A DNA stretch of 9,700 bases from Geoglobus sp. (GTDB taxonomy: Archaea; Halobacteriota; Archaeoglobi; Archaeoglobales; Archaeoglobaceae), in NCBI GenBank assembly GCA_027019885.1, contig JALUWC010000302.1:1-9700 (forward strand), in the 5' to 3' direction. Below, one piece after another: positions 7,191-9,700 of the stretch. The position numbers and the translations under genes are program-made. The notes below the pieces were generated by a model. It was not told where the DNA came from. It made no database searches and saw nothing but the letters and a program-made list of their open reading frames with translations. How positions within the stretch are numbered: the first letter of the stretch is position 1; each line of letters starts with the position of its first letter.

Positions 7191-8164
7191 CGCTTTTCTT
7201 TATCCTTCATAACCATGCTTTCTATCCAGCGATAGGTTTTCTCAAGACCTTCCTCCAGGGATACTTTCGGCTCCCAGCCGAGTACCTTCTTAACGAGGGT
7301 TAAATCTGCATTTCTCCCTCTGACACCCTGCGGAGCAGTAAGGTCGTACTTCTTTGTTATCTCTTTGCCGGAAATTTTAATTATTATGTCTGCAAGCTCG
7401 TCTATGGTAACCAAGCGGTCTGAGCCGATGTTTAAGGGCTGATCGTAGTCGCTCTCCATAAGCATTATGGTGCCTCTAACACAGTCGTCTATGTAGAGAA
7501 AAGACCTAGTTTGCTTCCCATCTCCCCAGATGATTATCTCACCGGGGTTAGAAGCTTCCGCCACCTTCCTACACAGCGCAGCGGGAGCTTTTTCTTTACC
7601 CCTCTTATAGGTGCCGTATGGGCCAAAGATGTTGTGGTACCTTGCTATCCTCACTGCGAGGCCATAATCTTTTTTATAGGCTTCACACATTTTTTCCATA
7701 TACAGCTTCTCCCAGCCATAATAGCTATCTGGCTGGGCTGGAATCGCATCTTCTTCCTTTAGAGGAGTAACCTCCTCGTCAAGTTGCTTGAATTCAGGAT
7801 ATACACATGCCGATGAAGAAAAGAAGAAACGATCTACTTTGTTCTCAACACACGCCTGAAGCATGTTGATATTCATCAAACCGCTATTGTGCATCACATC
7901 AGCACCAACCTTGGTAATATAACCTATCCCACCCATATCAGCGGCAAGGTGATACACATAATCAATATCCTTAGTAGCTTCAAGGCAGTTCTTGTAATCT
8001 CTCAAATCGAGGGTCAACTTTTCCGAGTAGTACGGCTCTTCAAAATATCCATCCCACTTTATGTCCGCCGCTCTAACAAAGTGTCCATCTTCGTACAGCT
8101 TCTTGGCAAGATGACTACCAATAAATCCACCTGCACCAGTCACCAATATTCTCTTTTCCTCCAT
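7187..8164 (-). CDS. GDP-mannose 3,5-epimerase-like SDR
   Basis: A 325-residue extended SDR with strong, specific resemblance to plant GDP-mannose 3,5-epimerase, which converts GDP-D-mannose to GDP-L-galactose and GDP-L-gulose. Shared signatures include LAADMGGIGYI (73-83), SSACVYPEFKQL (117-128), RYHNIFGPYGT (175-185), EKAPAALCRK (191-200), WGDGKQTRSF (213-222), LNIGSD (244-249) and GVRGRN (280-285). The residues known to act in the plant enzyme are present: C120 and K192 as the acid/base pair, Y149 and K153 for hydride transfer, and the arginine-rich GVRGRN loop. NAD binds at G10-A-G-G-F-I-G16. It is the first gene of the operon, with its own TATA box and Shine-Dalgarno site, so the pathway probably starts from GDP-mannose. 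A BlmG-type GDP-L-gulose-forming role is an alternative product outcome. Confidence 0.88.
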   Translation of the reverse strand: MEEKRILVTGAGGFIGSHLAKKLYEDGHFVRAADIKWDGYFEEPYYSEKLTLDLRDYKNCLEATKDIDYVYHLAADMGGIGYITKVGADVMHNSGLMNINMLQACVENKVDRFFFSSSACVYPEFKQLDEEVTPLKEEDAIPAQPDSYYGWEKLYMEKMCEAYKKDYGLAVRIARYHNIFGPYGTYKRGKEKAPAALCRKVAEASNPGEIIIWGDGKQTRSFLYIDDCVRGTIMLMESDYDQPLNIGSDRLVTIDELADIIIKISGKEITKKYDLTAPQGVRGRNADLTLVKKVLGWEPKVSLEEGLEKTYRWIESMVMKDKEKR

Positions 8165-8170
8165 TCATAT

Positions 8171-8176
8171 CCCTCC
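8171..8176 (-). promoter_or_regulatory. Shine-Dalgarno site of the first operon gene
   Basis: GGAGGG on the minus strand, 6 bases before the ATG at 8164-8162. It settles the start: another ATG at 8168-8166 is out of frame and only 2 bases from the site. The site sits in the short leader predicted from the TATA box upstream. Confidence 0.75.
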
Positions 8177-8206
8177 ATTTGTGGATTCTACAAATTACCA
8201 TAAAAA

Positions 8207-8217
8207 GATATATAAAA
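8207..8217 (-). promoter_or_regulatory. Archaeal TATA box for the seven-gene operon
   Basis: The minus strand reads TTTTATATATC, a good match to the archaeal TATA consensus (TTTATATA). Its centre is about 48 bases from the ATG. With initiation about 25 bases downstream, the transcript would begin near 8187, giving a leader of roughly 20 bases that still contains the GGAGGG site. No other gap in the operon is long enough for a promoter. The plus strand reads ATATATAAAA at the same place, preceded by AAAAAG, so it might also serve the plus-strand fragment at 8237 onward. Confidence 0.6.
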
Positions 8218-8236
8218 CTATTGGGAGAGTAGGCTT

Positions 8237-8273
8237 TTGTGTGTTATCTGCAAAACATTTCGCTTGTGCTGTA
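8237..8273 (+). repeat. 37-base conserved block, right copy of an inverted pair
   Basis: The plus strand here matches minus strand 121-85 at 35 of 37 bases. The block begins about 25 bases after the centre of the shared TATA box, which is where a plus-strand transcript would start. It ends 18 bases before the second ATG of ATGATGAAA. In the frame read through by the surrounding plus-strand ORF, both differences from the left copy are silent third positions. In the alternative frame with CVIC both would change an amino acid. Confidence 0.7.
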
Positions 8274-8291
8274 AATTTGCAAGACCGCATG

Positions 8292-8410
8292 ATGAAACTA
8301 TCTCGGGGTGATGTGGAGAAGATGGTAAAGCGGGTAATAGACTATGGCCTTAAGCACCGCCTCTGTTGCGGGGCAGTTTGGGGTTACCCGGCGCTGGGTA
8401 CAGCTGCTGC
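8292..8410 (+). pseudogene. Fragment of the MKLS-type gene, cut off by the convergent glycosyltransferase gene
   Basis: The plus strand reads MKLSRGDVEKMVKRVIDYGL from the ATG at 8292, preceded by an adjacent in-frame ATG at 8289. This is homologous to the gene start at the left window edge (15 of 20 residues identical). Similarity visible within the window stops after residue 20, because the left copy runs off the edge. The frame stays open (K-H-R-L-C-C-G...) through a GC-rich stretch and continues to 8573, but from 8411 it lies antisense to the glycosyltransferase coding sequence and looks like a shadow. It is therefore most likely a truncated copy. A short intact gene overlapping its convergent neighbour is possible but less likely. 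The function is unknown. Confidence 0.45.
8385..8400. other. Small GC-rich hairpin after the glycosyltransferase stop
   Basis: TACCC and GGGTA, 5 bases each, flank a 6-base loop, starting 10 bases after the TAG stop of the minus-strand glycosyltransferase. No T-run follows, so it is not a standard terminator. It could stabilise the mRNA end or be chance in a GC-rich stretch. Confidence 0.3.
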
Positions 8411-9565
8411 CTACCCCTTATATATCCTCTCTATGCTAAAGATGCTCAGGAGGAAGGAAGAGAAGATTATCTCTATGCCGATAATGAAGATGGTGGCTGC
8501 GAAGATGGCAAGTTTTAATGTATCGGTGGAGAGGCTTCCCATGCCTTTGGAAATCCAGATATACAGGATGTAGGCGTTGAGAAAGAAGCCCGTAAGAGCG
8601 ATAAAACTGCCAAGGAGAATGCCATTCTCAAGAGAGAAGTGTTTCCTGAGGATTTCGATTGTTCTGCTCTTCTCTATCAAACCTGTGGTTCTGCCGTAGT
8701 CCTTGGCGATTATGGAATATAGGAGTACCTGGAAGCCGGAGAGGGTAAGCAGTGAGCCGAGAACCATGGGATGCATCTCAAGGGAAATGCCCCCTATTTT
8801 GAGTGGTGTATAAAGCAGGAGGAGCATGAGAGCTATACCCAGTAGGAAGAAGAATAAGCCCGGTACAAGAAAGAGGTAGTTGGGGGCATGCAAAAGCATG
8901 AAGCGGAGGTGGCGCCACCCGTCATGGAAGCTCTTGAGCTTGGCTTTGCCGCCTGCTCGCTTTCTGTATTCTATTGGTATCTCTTTAATTCTCAGCTTCT
9001 TCTTTCCAGCCTCTAAAATCATCTCTGTGGCAAATTCCATGCCGGTGGTTTTCAGATTCATCTTCTTAAGAGCCTCTCTGGTGAAGGCGCGCATGCCGCA
9101 GTGGAAGTCTGACACCTTGGTTTTAAAGAATAAGTTCCCAAGGAAGGTAAGCAGGGGATTGCCTATGTAGCGGTGTAGCCAAGGCATGGCGCCGTCGTGG
9201 ATATGGCCTCTCAAGCGGGAGCCTATGACAAAATCTGCTTCGCCGCGGAGAATTGGTTGTATGAACTCGTGAATTTTATCCAAAGGGTAGGTGCCGTCTG
9301 CGTCACCTATCACAATAATATCGCCGGTAGCTTCCTTTAAGCCGCGGAGATAGGCAGAGCCATAGCCCTTGTAAGGCTCGTAAACCACCTTGGCTCCGGC
9401 TTTCCTCGCCTCCTCTGCTGTGCCGTCTTCGCTGGCGTTATCAACTACAATTACTTCAACCTCCAAGCCCAGCTTCTTGAGATTCACGACGTCTATGCTT
9501 CTCACCGTTTTGCCCACCACTCCCTCCTCGTTAAGGGCTGGAATTACAATTGAGACTTTTTTCAT
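8411..9565 (-). CDS. Membrane-anchored GT2, polyprenyl-phosphate sugar transferase type
   Basis: A 384-residue protein with an N-terminal GT-A domain (about 1-225) of the dolichyl-phosphate mannose/glucose synthase type and a hydrophobic C-terminal part. Visible motifs are VSIVIPALNEEG (4-15), VDNASEDGT (41-49), the metal-binding D88-A-D90 in IGDADGTYP, and the GSRLRG loop (115-120). SDFHCGMRAF (152-161) is a typical marker of this group. Four membrane segments lie near 230-252, 264-285, 313-338 and 350-376. Such enzymes put a sugar from a nucleotide donor onto a lipid phosphate at the cytoplasmic face, providing a lipid-linked donor. The sugar cannot be told. The ATG is preceded by GGGGGTGGAGA, which can act as a ribosome site. 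The start lies inside the out-of-frame flippase stump, so the two are translationally overlapping. A 246-base gap separates it from the operon. Confidence 0.87.
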   Translation of the reverse strand: MKKVSIVIPALNEEGVVGKTVRSIDVVNLKKLGLEVEVIVVDNASEDGTAEEARKAGAKVVYEPYKGYGSAYLRGLKEATGDIIVIGDADGTYPLDKIHEFIQPILRGEADFVIGSRLRGHIHDGAMPWLHRYIGNPLLTFLGNLFFKTKVSDFHCGMRAFTREALKKMNLKTTGMEFATEMILEAGKKKLRIKEIPIEYRKRAGGKAKLKSFHDGWRHLRFMLLHAPNYLFLVPGLFFFLLGIALMLLLLYTPLKIGGISLEMHPMVLGSLLTLSGFQVLLYSIIAKDYGRTTGLIEKSRTIEILRKHFSLENGILLGSFIALTGFFLNAYILYIWISKGMGSLSTDTLKLAIFAATIFIIGIEIIFSSFLLSIFSIERIYKG

Positions 9566-9692
9566 TCTCCACCCCCATGTAGACCTGGTACACGTAGTTC
9601 AGGAAGTTGCTCACCAGGGAGGCGATGAACATCACACTTCCGTGCTTTAGAAGCTCATCCCTAAGCAAAGCCTGAGAAAATTTGATTTCCAT
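9531..9692 (-). pseudogene. N-terminal stump of a Wzx/MOP-type polysaccharide flippase
   Basis: From the ATG at 9692-9690 the minus strand encodes 53 residues. Residues 1-40 look like the start of an archaeal oligosaccharide flippase: a basic and acidic lead (LLRDELLKHGS), then the first membrane helix VMFIASLVSNFLNYVYQVYMG. In the family this helix is normally followed by R-x-L-G-P-x-x-Y-G, but here the frame changes to VENEKSLNCNSSP and stops at 9531-9533 inside the glycosyltransferase gene. A full-length flippase has more than 400 residues, so this is a truncation. The join is right at the start of the glycosyltransferase, in a different frame, which suggests a deletion or gene replacement. 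The frame is still open for the last 8 bases of the window, so the true start could lie further upstream. Confidence 0.6.
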
Positions 9693-9700
9693 GCGTGAAT

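Noticed and set aside
8181..8573. A 130-residue plus-strand open frame across the repeat and the glycosyltransferase end, read as a complete gene
   Set aside because: Only its middle part (the repeat block and the MKLS segment) has homology support. The part after 8411 is antisense to the well-supported glycosyltransferase, so I kept only the fragment.
9566..9692. In-frame fusion of the flippase start to the glycosyltransferase
   Set aside because: Counting the five-G run near 9572-9576 puts the two frames out of phase. The flippase frame stops at 9531-9533 within the glycosyltransferase gene.
1..9700. CRISPR array, tRNA, rRNA or a transposase gene
   Set aside because: I saw no regularly spaced repeats, no tRNA-like cloverleaf and no transposase or integrase motif on either strand. 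The only repeat is the inverted pair described.

Overview
The window looks archaeal. The main gene run is preceded by an archaeal-type TATA box about 45 bases upstream of a start codon with a strong Shine-Dalgarno site and a short leader. Oligo-T runs follow its last gene, and the coding sequences use AGG, AGA and ATA freely. I cannot place it below 'archaeon'. All confident genes are on the minus strand and concern sugar-nucleotide synthesis and glycan assembly, most likely for a surface glycan, N-glycan or S-layer decoration.

Layout, in the direction of transcription (right to left). At 9531-9692 is the start of a Wzx/MOP-type flippase, cut off after about 40 residues. It runs straight into a membrane-anchored family 2 glycosyltransferase (8411-9565). 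A 246-base gap follows (8165-8410) with a TATA box, a Shine-Dalgarno site and a plus-strand gene fragment. Next come seven genes packed with 4-base overlaps or gaps of 0 to 12 bases, almost certainly one operon. They encode a GDP-mannose 3,5-epimerase-like enzyme (7187-8164), a rhamnosyltransferase-like GT2 (6201-7190), a NodU/TobZ/CmcH-type O-carbamoyltransferase (4504-6204), a GT4 glycosyltransferase (3274-4491), an SqdB-like SDR (2110-3273) and two further NAD-dependent epimerases (1171-2103 and 182-1174).

Proposed joint role (inference): the epimerases make unusual activated sugars, such as GDP-L-galactose or GDP-L-gulose from GDP-mannose plus SqdB-type and 4-epimerised sugars. The glycosyltransferases build them into an oligosaccharide and the carbamoyltransferase caps a hydroxyl. 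The GT2 at the right may load a lipid-phosphate carrier with a sugar.

The most unusual structure is a pair of homologous segments in inverted orientation at the two ends of the operon: minus strand 1-121 and plus strand 8237-8351. Each has a nearly identical 37-base block (35/37) followed, 17 or 18 bases later, by the start of a related small reading frame beginning MKLS. Both point outward, so the whole seven-gene operon is bracketed by an inverted repeat. With the flippase stump at the right and a clearly AT-rich two-gene block inside the operon (about 3274-6260), this suggests a locus assembled by recombination and gene replacement.
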